Shown: positions 6,783-13,870 of the stretch, one piece after another
Layout of the letters: each line of letters begins with the position of its first letter
Position numbering within the stretch: the first letter of the stretch is position 1
Assembly (NCBI GenBank): GCA_913040765.1
Contig: CAJWIA010000014.1
Span: forward strand, 1-13,910
Origin: an uncultured Anaerolineales bacterium
GTDB taxonomy: Bacteria > Chloroflexota > Anaerolineae > Anaerolineales > UBA11657
Length of the DNA stretch: 13,910 nt
Reading direction: 5' to 3'
Notes under the pieces: generated by a model
What the model saw: only the letters and a program-made list of their open reading frames with translations
What the model was told of the DNA's origin: nothing
Databases searched by the model: none
Made by a program: the position numbers and the translations under genes

Positions 6783-7493
6783 GTGACTGAAGACAAAAAA
6801 GATACCATTGTTGAACCTAAGACAATCGGCGAACTTGAAAACAAAATGCGTCTAGAAGGCGTTGTAAAGAGCAGCGAAATTTTCGGTGCTCTTGTGGATG
6901 TTGGGGTTGATCATGATGGATTAGTGCATATATCTGAGATCAACAAACACAATAATGGAGTTGGCAAGCAAAGCTTAGATGTTGGCCAGAAAATCACTGT
7001 TTGGGTGAAGAAAACAGATGAAAATTCTGGCCAGATATTTTTAACGCTTAAAGAACCACTCGCATTTGAATGGAATGATCTGAAGTCAGGCGAGACATAT
7101 GTAGGGAATGTCACTAGATTGGAAAGGTTTGGAGCATTTGTGGATATTGGGGCGGAACGTCCCGGTTTAGTACATATACGTGAGATTACCATGGGGCGTT
7201 TAGAGCATCCTGAAGAGATATTAACTATTGGGGAAGAAGTAGAAGTTCAGCTGCTTGGGATTAATAAGAAGAAGCGACAAATTAATCTTAGTATGCGTAC
7301 GTTGGAGCAGAAATTTATGGATAGTGAAGATGATGAGGATCCGGTTCCAACTGCAATGGAGCTAGCATTACGTGCTGCGATGGACTCTGAATCTGAAGCA
7401 AAGCAAGACAAACCACTAAAACACAAGAAGGAATCGAGGAGCACACAAGAGGACATTTTACGTCGAACTCTAGAAGGGCGTCCCAATGACTAG
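6783..7493 (+). CDS. S1-domain RNA-binding protein (two S1 repeats)
   Basis: A 236-residue protein with two S1 (OB-fold) RNA-binding domains. The first covers about residues 22-93 (KMRLEGVV to LTLKEP, with HDGLVHISEI), the second about 101-175 (GNVTRLERFGAFVDIG to INLSMR, with RPGLVHIREI). The tail is acidic then basic: a DSEDDEDP stretch followed by a Lys/Arg-rich end. It is far shorter than six-domain ribosomal protein S1 and resembles the small S1 proteins of Chloroflexota and other phyla, which may assist translation or RNA turnover; the exact role is unknown. The start is GTG. The only upstream in-frame alternatives are ATT and ATA codons before a TAG at 6726-6728, so GTG is kept although its Shine-Dalgarno sequence is poor. 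Its stop is 8 bp from the convergent VKOR stop, with no terminator visible between them. Confidence 0.85.
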   Translation: MTEDKKDTIVEPKTIGELENKMRLEGVVKSSEIFGALVDVGVDHDGLVHISEINKHNNGVGKQSLDVGQKITVWVKKTDENSGQIFLTLKEPLAFEWNDLKSGETYVGNVTRLERFGAFVDIGAERPGLVHIREITMGRLEHPEEILTIGEEVEVQLLGINKKKRQINLSMRTLEQKFMDSEDDEDPVPTAMELALRAAMDSESEAKQDKPLKHKKESRSTQEDILRRTLEGRPND

Positions 7494-7501
7494 CTGTGAT
7501 A

Positions 7502-7960
7502 TTATCCCAGGTAACGCAATCGTAATATTGAGGTAAAAAATATTGCAGATATAATTATTGCAGAGCCCACGCACCAGATACAAATTTCCTCTATTATGAT
7601 AATTTCCACGTAAGTTAGCCACATAGAGTATATGAATCCAAAGAGAGATATACCAAATACTGCCAGTCGTGATATCTCACGCAAATGAGGAACAAAACGC
7701 TCCAACAAGGTGATTCCGCCAATAATTAAATACATTGATAGACCTAAAGCGGCAATAGGGACACCGGCTATAGTAGAGTAGCTGCTTGCATTTACCACAT
7801 CACATTTGCCTGTTCCTAGGCACAGAGTGTCCACACTCAACACCTTGGTCCAGGTGAGGTAAAGGGCATCTAATGATCCAAGAAATACTAAGGTATATAT
7901 TACCCAAGTATTACTTTTACTATCTTTTTTGTTAGTAACATTTTCAAGGTTATTATTCAT
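7502..7960 (-). CDS. Vitamin K epoxide reductase (VKOR) family membrane protein
   Basis: A 152-residue membrane protein of the bacterial VKOR family, which passes electrons from periplasmic thiol proteins to quinone and so drives disulfide formation. Four hydrophobic segments are visible, at about residues 19-38, 67-85, 98-122 and 129-146. The redox cysteines are C47 and C53 in the outer loop (CLGTGKC) and the quinone-side pair C127-I-W-C130. The loop after C53 (DVVNASSYST-AGVPIA) carries the family's conserved Ser/Thr region. I chose the ATG at 7960, which overlaps the end of folC by 8 bp; an ATG ten codons upstream would overlap by 38 bp with no better ribosome site. No fused thioredoxin domain is present, unlike some bacterial and plant homologues, so a separate DsbA-like partner is needed and is not in the window. 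Confidence 0.88.
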   Translation of the reverse strand: MNNNLENVTNKKDSKSNTWVIYTLVFLGSLDALYLTWTKVLSVDTLCLGTGKCDVVNASSYSTIAGVPIAALGLSMYLIIGGITLLERFVPHLREISRLAVFGISLFGFIYSMWLTYVEIIIIEEICIWCVGSAIIISAIFFTSILRLRYLG

Positions 7961-9305
7961 AATGTTGCTCGGATGTATGCAGTGTAGCATATGGGCGTTT
8001 GCGTGTTACGGACAACCTTATACTGGCTGCTATGGCTATACTGCCGGCAACTACTATCATACCGTCATCACCAGCTAATTTTATGGCAGCATTAAGCGCA
8101 TTTTCAGTGTTGTTCTGTATAGTAGTAGAGCAACTATAATCGGCAGCTATATTTTCTAGTTCGTTAGGCGTCATCGACCGAGGCATGCCAGTTGAGGTCA
8201 GAACTGTGTGACTACAATTTGGAAGGAGCTCATCAAACATACCTTTAACATCCTTGTCACTCATTGCTCCAAAAATCAACACTCTTTGCTGGTGGGGAAA
8301 CAGATCTTCTAAAACTTTAGTCAATTGTGATGCTGAAGCTTGATTATGTGATGAATCAATGAGTATGGGAGGTGTACTTTGAAAGATTTCACAGCGTGCA
8401 GGCCACTCCACTCGAGTTAGACCTGTGTTTAGAGCACTTTGAGGTATATCCCAACCTTGCTGACAGAGTTGTTCAATTATTGACATAACTACGGTTACAT
8501 TTTCAATTTGATGTTGACCTAATAATGGAATCCTCTGGTTGACTTTGTGCTGATTTTGGCCAATACGCCAGATTGAGAAAAGTTGACCTGACAAGTCACT
8601 GTCTATATGTTCCCATCGCCACACCTTTGATGTATCAATAAAAGGAGCTTTTAGCGCCGATGCATGTTCGTCGAGAATTGTTAGGGCCGAATCTAATTGT
8701 GGACCAGATACAATCGGGACTCCTGATTTAATTATGCCGGCTTTCTCAGTAGCAATTTCCATGATTGTGTTTCCAAGAAGATCCATGTGATCATAGCTTA
8801 TTGTTGTGATTGCACATACTGTTGGTGTGACAATGTTTGTTGCATCTAACCTTCCCCCCAAGCCTACTTCTAGGATTGCTATATCAACTTTCTGACGGGC
8901 AAAATATTCCATCGCTAATATTGTCATAATTTCATAATAAGTTATGTCTGCTGTGGATTCAATTGCAGACTGTAAATCAACCAACAAATCGACAAACGAT
9001 TTCTTGCTGATAATCTTACCGTTAACTCGTATACGTTCTCGTAAATCGTGCAAATGAGGTGACGTAAACAGTCCTGTTACGTGATTCGAGGATCTAATCA
9101 CCGATTCCGTCATGGAAGCTACGGACCCTTTACCTTTAGTACCTGCTATATGTACACTAGGGTATTGTAAATGCGGGGAACCAATATGCTTAAGAAGATT
9201 GTGGACACGATCCAAGTTGAATTTTTCAGGTGCGTAAGCAGTAGCAGGGTTGACTTCAAAGTTTATATAATTGTTTAGGTAATTGGTTGCAGAACGATAG
9301 TTCAT
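7953..9305 (-). CDS. folC: Folylpolyglutamate synthase / dihydrofolate synthase
   Basis: A 450-residue Mur-ligase-type enzyme that adds glutamate to dihydropteroate (dihydrofolate synthase) and/or to folates (polyglutamylation), using ATP in the cytoplasm. The P-loop GTKGKGS lies at 55-61, followed by FTSPHLHDLRERI, the family marker LEVGLGGRLDATN, and the Mg/lysine region SYDHMDLLG...EKAGIIK. In the ligase C-terminal domain, the expected D-G-A-H-N appears as DSSHN, which keeps the Asp and His. The neighbouring folK supports a true folate role rather than cell-wall ligase activity. The ATG overlaps the folK stop by 4 bp (ATGA), typical of translational coupling. Whether it has one or both activities cannot be told from sequence; no separate folP or second folC is visible here. 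Confidence 0.92.
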   Translation of the reverse strand: MNYRSATNYLNNYINFEVNPATAYAPEKFNLDRVHNLLKHIGSPHLQYPSVHIAGTKGKGSVASMTESVIRSSNHVTGLFTSPHLHDLRERIRVNGKIISKKSFVDLLVDLQSAIESTADITYYEIMTILAMEYFARQKVDIAILEVGLGGRLDATNIVTPTVCAITTISYDHMDLLGNTIMEIATEKAGIIKSGVPIVSGPQLDSALTILDEHASALKAPFIDTSKVWRWEHIDSDLSGQLFSIWRIGQNQHKVNQRIPLLGQHQIENVTVVMSIIEQLCQQGWDIPQSALNTGLTRVEWPARCEIFQSTPPILIDSSHNQASASQLTKVLEDLFPHQQRVLIFGAMSDKDVKGMFDELLPNCSHTVLTSTGMPRSMTPNELENIAADYSCSTTIQNNTENALNAAIKLAGDDGMIVVAGSIAIAASIRLSVTRKRPYATLHTSEQHYE

Positions 9306-9808
9306 TGCGTAGATTTATTCGATGGAGCGTGTATGTATTTCTTGACGATTCCCGGATCTGACAAACCATCAATTAGTTGCTGTACTGTTTTTCCTGTACG
9401 TGGATGTATCCAGTTAGGAACAATGTTAATTAGTGGTCTTAGTACAAAGAGACGCTCATGCATTCTTGGATGTGGTATGGTCAAACTCTCTAAGTTTAGA
9501 ATTAGCGAGTCGTAATCTATAATGTCAATATCAATAATGCGAGGCCCAAAACGTACTGAGGGCTTTCTTCCTAATTCAACCTCTAAAGCTTGAATTGAGT
9601 CTAGCAGACTTATTGGTGAAAGGGTGGTAGTGGCCCTAACCAATAAGTTGAGAAATTCAGGTTGTTGAGTTACATATAGTGGTTGAGTTTCGTATGTTGG
9701 CGATATTGTTTGTACCATTATTTCCGGGGTCAAAGCTTTTATAGCAGAGGTCAAATTATCAAAACGTTCGCCCAAATTAGACCCTAGTCCTAGGAGTATA
9801 GGAAACAC
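9302..9808 (-). CDS. folK: 6-hydroxymethyl-7,8-dihydropterin pyrophosphokinase (HPPK)
   Basis: A 168-residue enzyme that transfers pyrophosphate from ATP to hydroxymethyl-dihydropterin, giving the substrate of dihydropteroate synthase. Visible family features are GLGSNLGER at 7-15, the pterin-binding YETQPLY at 39-45 and QPEFLNLLV at 49-57. The catalytic FGPRIIDIDII stretch contains R90 and the two Mg-binding aspartates D93 and D95, and HPRMHER lies at 113-119. Length is normal for a single-domain HPPK, not fused to FolB or FolP. The start is GTG at 9808-9806, 6 bp after the preceding stop. It sits between the serine-kinase-like gene and folC in one operon. Confidence 0.94.
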   Translation of the reverse strand: MFPILLGLGSNLGERFDNLTSAIKALTPEIMVQTISPTYETQPLYVTQQPEFLNLLVRATTTLSPISLLDSIQALEVELGRKPSVRFGPRIIDIDIIDYDSLILNLESLTIPHPRMHERLFVLRPLINIVPNWIHPRTGKTVQQLIDGLSDPGIVKKYIHAPSNKSTQ

Positions 9809-9814
9809 AATAGT

Positions 9815-10633
9815 TCAGTGTTCAACAATAATTACAGGCTCGGTGTAATGACGCACTTTGTTCTGGTGAATTTTTTTTGTTATTGCTTCATCTAACCATT
9901 CGTTTTTCTGAGTTAATGACTTAGTAGAGAACAGAACGTTTAGCGGAACATTTATTCCTAATACGCGGTTGGCAATCAAGAAGCGAGTTACACCAGCAGG
10001 CAACAATTTGTCGCTTATAGCTGAATCAAGTATTTCCTGCATTGCAAACACAGGAAATTTGATTAATGCGGAAAAAGACTGAATATTGTTTTGTATAACC
10101 TCAACATTTGAGTCAAGAGTGCGAATCACATTCGTTAGTTTAGTATAGGCATTTACGGCGTTAGATAAATCTATGTGTTTGTCAGAATTATCCTGAGATA
10201 CTTGCACTGCGTACATTGTTTTGTCTCGATCTAATATAGTAAACAGTGGTCTGCGTGAAGTTCTATCTGATGGCATGCTTCCACCAGACAGAATCCTTAA
10301 ATTGCCACCGGGCACATGTTCTATCACATCCAACAACCTTTCTATAGCTATGTTGCGTATAACATGATTCCATGATGAAATGACTGTGTCTTGCGAATCT
10401 TGTTTAACTAACTGTACTACGATATGCGGACAATTGAGTTTCTTCAGAGCAGTCACTCTAGTAGCTCCGTCTAATACTACATATTTGCCTTTCCATTCAA
10501 CAGCTATCGGAGGATTTCTGAGTACATTTGCTTTTTTCAAACCGTCCGATAGTTTTATCACTCGACTGGCGTCATAATGCTCGTGAGGCAGTACCCGATT
10601 CGAATTCAGTACGCAAAGTTCAAGCTGATTCAT
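9815..10633 (-). CDS. ParB/sulfiredoxin-fold protein resembling free serine kinases (SerK/SbnI-like)
   Basis: A 272-residue protein with a ParB-type N-terminal domain but no DNA-binding helix-turn-helix region recognisable. The motif LPHEH at 15-19 lines up with the P-H-E of the archaeal ADP-dependent serine kinase SerK, where the Glu (E30 there, E18 here) is catalytic, and DGATR at 55-59 lines up with its D-G-H-H-R. The C-terminal segment LPAGVTR (211-217) followed by INVPLNVL (227-234) matches the P-x-x-x-T-R...V-x-L region of SerK and SbnI. I infer a kinase making O-phospho-L-serine, or a related ATP/ADP-dependent enzyme; these alignments are from memory of the family, not computed. The ATG start has AGGT 8 nt upstream. 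It is first in an operon with folK, folC and VKOR. A chromosome-partition role is unlikely, as no parA is nearby and the C-terminus is wrong. Confidence 0.65.
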   Translation of the reverse strand: MNQLELCVLNSNRVLPHEHYDASRVIKLSDGLKKANVLRNPPIAVEWKGKYVVLDGATRVTALKKLNCPHIVVQLVKQDSQDTVISSWNHVIRNIAIERLLDVIEHVPGGNLRILSGGSMPSDRTSRRPLFTILDRDKTMYAVQVSQDNSDKHIDLSNAVNAYTKLTNVIRTLDSNVEVIQNNIQSFSALIKFPVFAMQEILDSAISDKLLPAGVTRFLIANRVLGINVPLNVLFSTKSLTQKNEWLDEAITKKIHQNKVRHYTEPVIIVEH

Positions 10634-10679
10634 GTGTGTAGACCTAATAGATATTTTGTAATTTTATAGAAGAGTGCTA

Positions 10680-10708
10680 ATTATCACTTGTGACCTACAT
10701 TTTGTGAA
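10680..10708 (-). promoter_or_regulatory. Promoter for the serine-kinase-like/folK/folC operon
   Basis: On the minus strand, TTCACA (10708-10703) and GATAAT (10685-10680) are 17 bp apart, 10 of 12 consensus bases. Transcription would begin near 10673, leaving about 40 nt before the ATG at 10633. A short palindrome TCAC-TT-GTGA (10684-10693) overlaps the -10 end and spacer and might be an operator half-site; that part is weak. Confidence 0.5.
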
Positions 10709-10801
10709 TTAGATAGTGTTGCAGCTCCTATGACCCAAACGTTACCATACTTTTACTCAAAAATGAAGATTTACATTTGTGGATGGCGTTAGTAAATCGA
10801 G

Positions 10802-10810
10802 TGATATAAT
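10802..10810 (+). promoter_or_regulatory. Extended -10 promoter just upstream of dusB
   Basis: TG-A-TATAAT is a perfect extended -10 element. No good -35 box lies 16-18 bp upstream, which extended -10 promoters can do without. Transcription would start at about 10816-10818, that is, on or next to the A of the ATG at 10818-10820. This supports that ATG as the dusB start and suggests a leaderless mRNA. Confidence 0.5.
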
Positions 10811-10817
10811 CGTTGGT

Positions 10818-11810
10818 ATGCACACTAAACCAAGTTTTCACGTTGGTGGAATACCTGTTTATGGTGATCTTATACTAGCACCTATGGCAGGATTCTCTGA
10901 TTTGCCCTACAGGTCTATTTGTAGGTCCTTGGGTTCATCAATGAGCTACACAGAATTTGTAAACGTAGATGAATTAAGTAAAGGACGGAGTGGTAGTCCA
11001 AGGGCCAGGCAGAAGTTGTGCTATACATCTAATGAGCGTCCTGTCGCATTTCAAATTTATGGTCACAATGTCGAACGCATAGTGTCTGTGGCTCAAAGAC
11101 TTCAGGATTTAGGTCCAGATATCATCGACATTAACATGGGTTGTTATGTAAAAAAAATCGCCGAGAGAGGAGCTGGAGCTGGTATGCTGCGAAAACCGGA
11201 TCTGATTGCAGATTTGATGGACAAGCTCACAAAGGTTCTGGACATACCTGTTAGCGCAAAGATAAGGTTAGGTTGGGATAACGATAATCGTAATTACATG
11301 GATGTGGCTCGGGCGCTACATGATCATGGTGCGAGCTTAGTTGCTGTACATGGACGTACTAAGTCTCAAGCATATTCTGGACGAGCTGATTGGGATGCTA
11401 TTGCTGAAATAAAACAGGCTTTGTCAGTGCCTGTTGTTGGTAACGGCGATGTTCGTACGGTTTCTGATATAGAAAGCATCAAAACTCACACAGGTTGCGA
11501 TGCTGTAATGATAGGGCGTGCAGTTATTGGTAATCCATGGATCCTGCAGCGTAGAGATCGACAGGAAGTTACGTTACCAGATAGATTAGATTTGGTCCGC
11601 AAGCATTTAGCATTAAATATAGACTTCTATGGAGCAGAAAAAGGACTGGTGTTATTCAGGAAACATGTCGCACGTTATATTGAGGACACGCCAGCAGGCG
11701 TACGCAAAATACGAGTTCCCTTACTAACTTGCGAGCGGGTCTCCGACTTCGAGGAATTGCTATGTAGTTTGGGTAGTGAAATCAAAGGACCGATAGGCGC
11801 GTCTGTGTAA
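10818..11810 (+). CDS. dusB: tRNA-dihydrouridine synthase (DusB-type)
   Basis: A 330-residue FMN-dependent TIM-barrel enzyme that reduces specific uridines in tRNA to dihydrouridine. The FMN-binding start LILAPMAGFSDLPYRS is at 18-33, and the catalytic Cys is C109 in INMGC-VKKI followed by GAGAGML. SAKIRLG carries the conserved Lys, VHGRTKSQAYSG the conserved His, and NGDV and GCDAVMIGRAVIGNPW bind the FMN phosphate. Tyr replaces the more usual Pro after the catalytic Cys. The frame extends upstream to a GTG at 10779, but I chose the ATG at 10818. It gives the family-typical N-terminal length, and a strong extended -10 promoter lies inside the longer version. Which uridine is modified (DusA, DusB or DusC position) cannot be fixed, though the overall pattern is DusB-like. 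It is a single-gene unit, convergent with the next gene. Confidence 0.9.
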   Translation: MHTKPSFHVGGIPVYGDLILAPMAGFSDLPYRSICRSLGSSMSYTEFVNVDELSKGRSGSPRARQKLCYTSNERPVAFQIYGHNVERIVSVAQRLQDLGPDIIDINMGCYVKKIAERGAGAGMLRKPDLIADLMDKLTKVLDIPVSAKIRLGWDNDNRNYMDVARALHDHGASLVAVHGRTKSQAYSGRADWDAIAEIKQALSVPVVGNGDVRTVSDIESIKTHTGCDAVMIGRAVIGNPWILQRRDRQEVTLPDRLDLVRKHLALNIDFYGAEKGLVLFRKHVARYIEDTPAGVRKIRVPLLTCERVSDFEELLCSLGSEIKGPIGASV

Positions 11811-11898
11811 GATTTTGGTAACTAGAGACTAATATGCTATTAAATGGTCTGTGCGACTGAGCGAGGAATTACTTGGTAGACTATTTGTCTAGGCTATA

Positions 11899-12741
11899 CT
11901 AGAACAATATACTGGCAAGTTCATCGCGGTACTCTCGTGTCAACGGGTCTTCTTCGCCTAATAATGCAAACACTGCAAGAATCACCAATTTAGACTCACC
12001 TTGCCTGAAGTTTTTGTCATAACGAATCACTTCTAATAGTCCGTCCATGGCAGCGGCATGTTGTCCGCGGGCAAGAAGTTTTGCTGCTTGTCCATATTGT
12101 ACTTGTAGAGCATCCATGTGTTCTGTGTGTTTCTTAGTAGCCTCCTCAACTTCTGCAAGCAATTGGGCTAATGGCTTCAACTGTTGTGCGGCTACAATCT
12201 CCGATCCAGCAGGAAAATCGTTAATGAAAGCGATAGCTTCATTACCTTTTCCTTGTGCTATGAGAGCTCTGACTAATCCTAGAGTAGCAACTGAGTTATG
12301 AGGTTGGCTATCTAAAACTATACGTAATTGCTCTTCAGCTTGTGCCCACTGACGTATAGCCAGAAGGCTTGTGGCCTCAACAACTATGGTGTCAGTTTCA
12401 CTTGGGGCTATTTTTTGAATGAATTCGCGTACCGTTCTTTCAGGTGCTGATCCATTGAATTCAGCGATAATTTCTCCGTTTCTATAAGCTTTTACAGATG
12501 GAATGCCCTGAACGCCAAACCTTACTGCTAAGCCAGGATTTTCGTCCACATTAACTTTAGCAAGAAGGAAGGAGCCAGCACATTCCTGTGCGAGCATCTC
12601 AAGTATTGGCCCAAGAGTTTTGCACGGTCCACACCAAGGTGCCCAGAAATCAACAACTATTGGTGTTTCGTAAGAGCGACTTACTACATCATGCTCGAAG
12701 GTTGTTTCCGCAGCGTCAAATATAAATTCGGAAGATGACAT
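11899..12741 (-). CDS. cnoX: Thioredoxin-TPR chaperone-like protein (CnoX/YbbN family)
   Basis: A 280-residue cytoplasmic protein with an N-terminal thioredoxin domain (about 1-110) and a helical TPR-like C-terminal half (about 120-280). The active site is WCGPC at 36-40 and the cis-proline is P81 in GIPSV. The C-terminal half has the repeated helices and the ...GESKLVILAVFALLGEEDP... end seen in the YbbN/CnoX family, whose members protect proteins from oxidative aggregation and hand them to GroEL or DnaK. E. coli CnoX lacks the CxxC and is redox-inactive as a thioredoxin, whereas this protein keeps it, as some relatives do, so it may also reduce disulfides. The ATG is supported by AGGA 8 nt upstream. 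No signal peptide is visible. It is monocistronic, between convergent dusB and a divergent epimerase. Confidence 0.87.
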   Translation of the reverse strand: MSSSEFIFDAAETTFEHDVVSRSYETPIVVDFWAPWCGPCKTLGPILEMLAQECAGSFLLAKVNVDENPGLAVRFGVQGIPSVKAYRNGEIIAEFNGSAPERTVREFIQKIAPSETDTIVVEATSLLAIRQWAQAEEQLRIVLDSQPHNSVATLGLVRALIAQGKGNEAIAFINDFPAGSEIVAAQQLKPLAQLLAEVEEATKKHTEHMDALQVQYGQAAKLLARGQHAAAMDGLLEVIRYDKNFRQGESKLVILAVFALLGEEDPLTREYRDELASILF

Positions 12742-12766
12742 GAGTATGTTCCTGTGTTCGCTCGTA

Positions 12767-12775
12767 ATTGTACCA
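12767..12775 (-). promoter_or_regulatory. Extended -10 promoter for the thioredoxin-TPR gene
   Basis: On the minus strand, TG-G-TACAAT forms an extended -10 element with one mismatch. The -35 region 17-18 bp upstream is poor. The start point would be near 12760, about 19 nt before the ATG, with the AGGA ribosome site (12753-12750) between. An inverted repeat TGCC-TTCACA-GGCA (12777-12790) lies in the spacer region and may be incidental. Confidence 0.45.
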
Positions 12776-12866
12776 TTGCCTTCACAGGCAGTCTGCTGTA
12801 GGATTGAATTCTTAGCAAATGTTAATGTTGGATTGCTGAGGCGGTCGAAAATAAGTATTACGCAGG

Positions 12867-12872
12867 TATAAT
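12867..12872 (+). promoter_or_regulatory. Likely -10 box for the sugar epimerase
   Basis: A perfect TATAAT lies about 42 bp before the epimerase ATG. No convincing -35 hexamer is found 16-18 bp upstream, and there is no TG extension. The start point would be near 12879. The leader then holds a possible six-codon reading frame (12884-12904), which ends before the gene's own ATG. Confidence 0.4.
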
Positions 12873-12913
12873 TCGTCTTGATTATGAATGTAAGGAAAAT
12901 GTGATCTAAAAAT

Positions 12914-13870
12914 ATGAGAATATTAGTAACCGGAGCAGCTGGATTTATTGGGTCACACTTAGCTGAACACTTGGCTTCAAGTGGTCACAATGTAATTGGT
13001 TTAGATTGCCTTATTGATAATTATGCACGCGAGTTAAAAGAGATAAATATCAAATCTATTAGTGAGAAAGGATGCAAGTTTGTTTCATGTGATTTAGCAG
13101 AAGATGATCTGAGCAGTGTTGTAAAGGATGTTAATGCTGTATTCCATTGCGCTGCCCAGCCAGGACTGTCTAGTGTGGCTAGTTTGGATGATTACATTCG
13201 TAATAATGTCATTGCTACACATCGCTTGTTGGAAACAGTAGTCGATACTAATACTGTTCATGGTGGGTTTATATATATATCTACTTCATCAGTTTATGGG
13301 GCTAGAGCTACAGGAAATGAGAGTACCGAAACTAAACCAACTTCATATTATGGTGTTACTAAGCTCGCAGCCGAACATCTCGTTATGGCTGCTAGTCGTC
13401 AAGGTAGGATAGATGCATGCTCATTGCGATTGTTTTCTGTGTATGGTCCTCGCGAGCGTCCCGAAAAATTGTATCCTCGTCTTATAGAATGTATATTGCA
13501 GGACAAAGAATTTACATTGTTTGATGGTAGTAATGATCATTACAGAAGTTACACTTATGTTGCAGATGCATTAGCGGGTATGGTGTTAGCTTTGGAGAAT
13601 ATGAGTAATTGTAACGGCGAGATATTCAATATTGGTTCGAATATATCTATAACCACTAGAGAAGGCATACGTATTATTGAGAATTTGTTGGGACGCCAAG
13701 CTAAATTTAGGGTTACTCCAACCCGTCCTGGTGATCAGTTGGAGACACGGGCCGATATAGAAAAAGCACGTAATATACTAGGATATAATCCTACGACTTC
13801 GGTGTTGGAAGGTCTATCGCAAGAGGTAAATTGGTTCCGAGACAACAATATACATGATGGTACAAACTAG
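12914..13870 (+). CDS. NAD-dependent sugar-nucleotide epimerase/dehydratase
   Basis: A 318-residue extended short-chain dehydrogenase acting on a nucleotide sugar in the cytoplasm. The Rossmann motif GAAGFIGS is at 7-14, the acidic residue D31 favours NAD over NADP, the active site has YISTSSVYG (121-129), and the catalytic pair is Y146-x3-K150. Other family features are CAAQPGLSS (79-87), the substrate-side VYGPRERP, and YRSYTYVADA near residue 215. The pattern resembles UDP-glucose or UDP-glucuronate 4-epimerases and related dehydratases; the exact sugar cannot be assigned. The ATG gives the standard M-R-I-L-V-T-G start; the nearest AAGGA is about 17 nt upstream, rather far. It diverges from the thioredoxin-TPR gene and may lead a further sugar operon beyond the window. 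It shares a fold with Gmd and Rmd but is only distantly similar. Confidence 0.87.
   Translation: MRILVTGAAGFIGSHLAEHLASSGHNVIGLDCLIDNYARELKEINIKSISEKGCKFVSCDLAEDDLSSVVKDVNAVFHCAAQPGLSSVASLDDYIRNNVIATHRLLETVVDTNTVHGGFIYISTSSVYGARATGNESTETKPTSYYGVTKLAAEHLVMAASRQGRIDACSLRLFSVYGPRERPEKLYPRLIECILQDKEFTLFDGSNDHYRSYTYVADALAGMVLALENMSNCNGEIFNIGSNISITTREGIRIIENLLGRQAKFRVTPTRPGDQLETRADIEKARNILGYNPTTSVLEGLSQEVNWFRDNNIHDGTN

Noticed and set aside
9815..10633. Chromosome-partition ParB.
   Set aside because: There is no helix-turn-helix central domain, parA neighbour or parS-like palindrome, and the C-terminal motifs fit the serine-kinase-like group instead.
11811..11898. Inverted repeat TAGAC-TATTT-GTCTA (11877-11891) between the convergent dusB and thioredoxin-TPR genes, as a possible two-way terminator.
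   Set aside because: Arms are only 5 bp, AT-rich, and no T-run follows on either strand. It is too weak to call a terminator.
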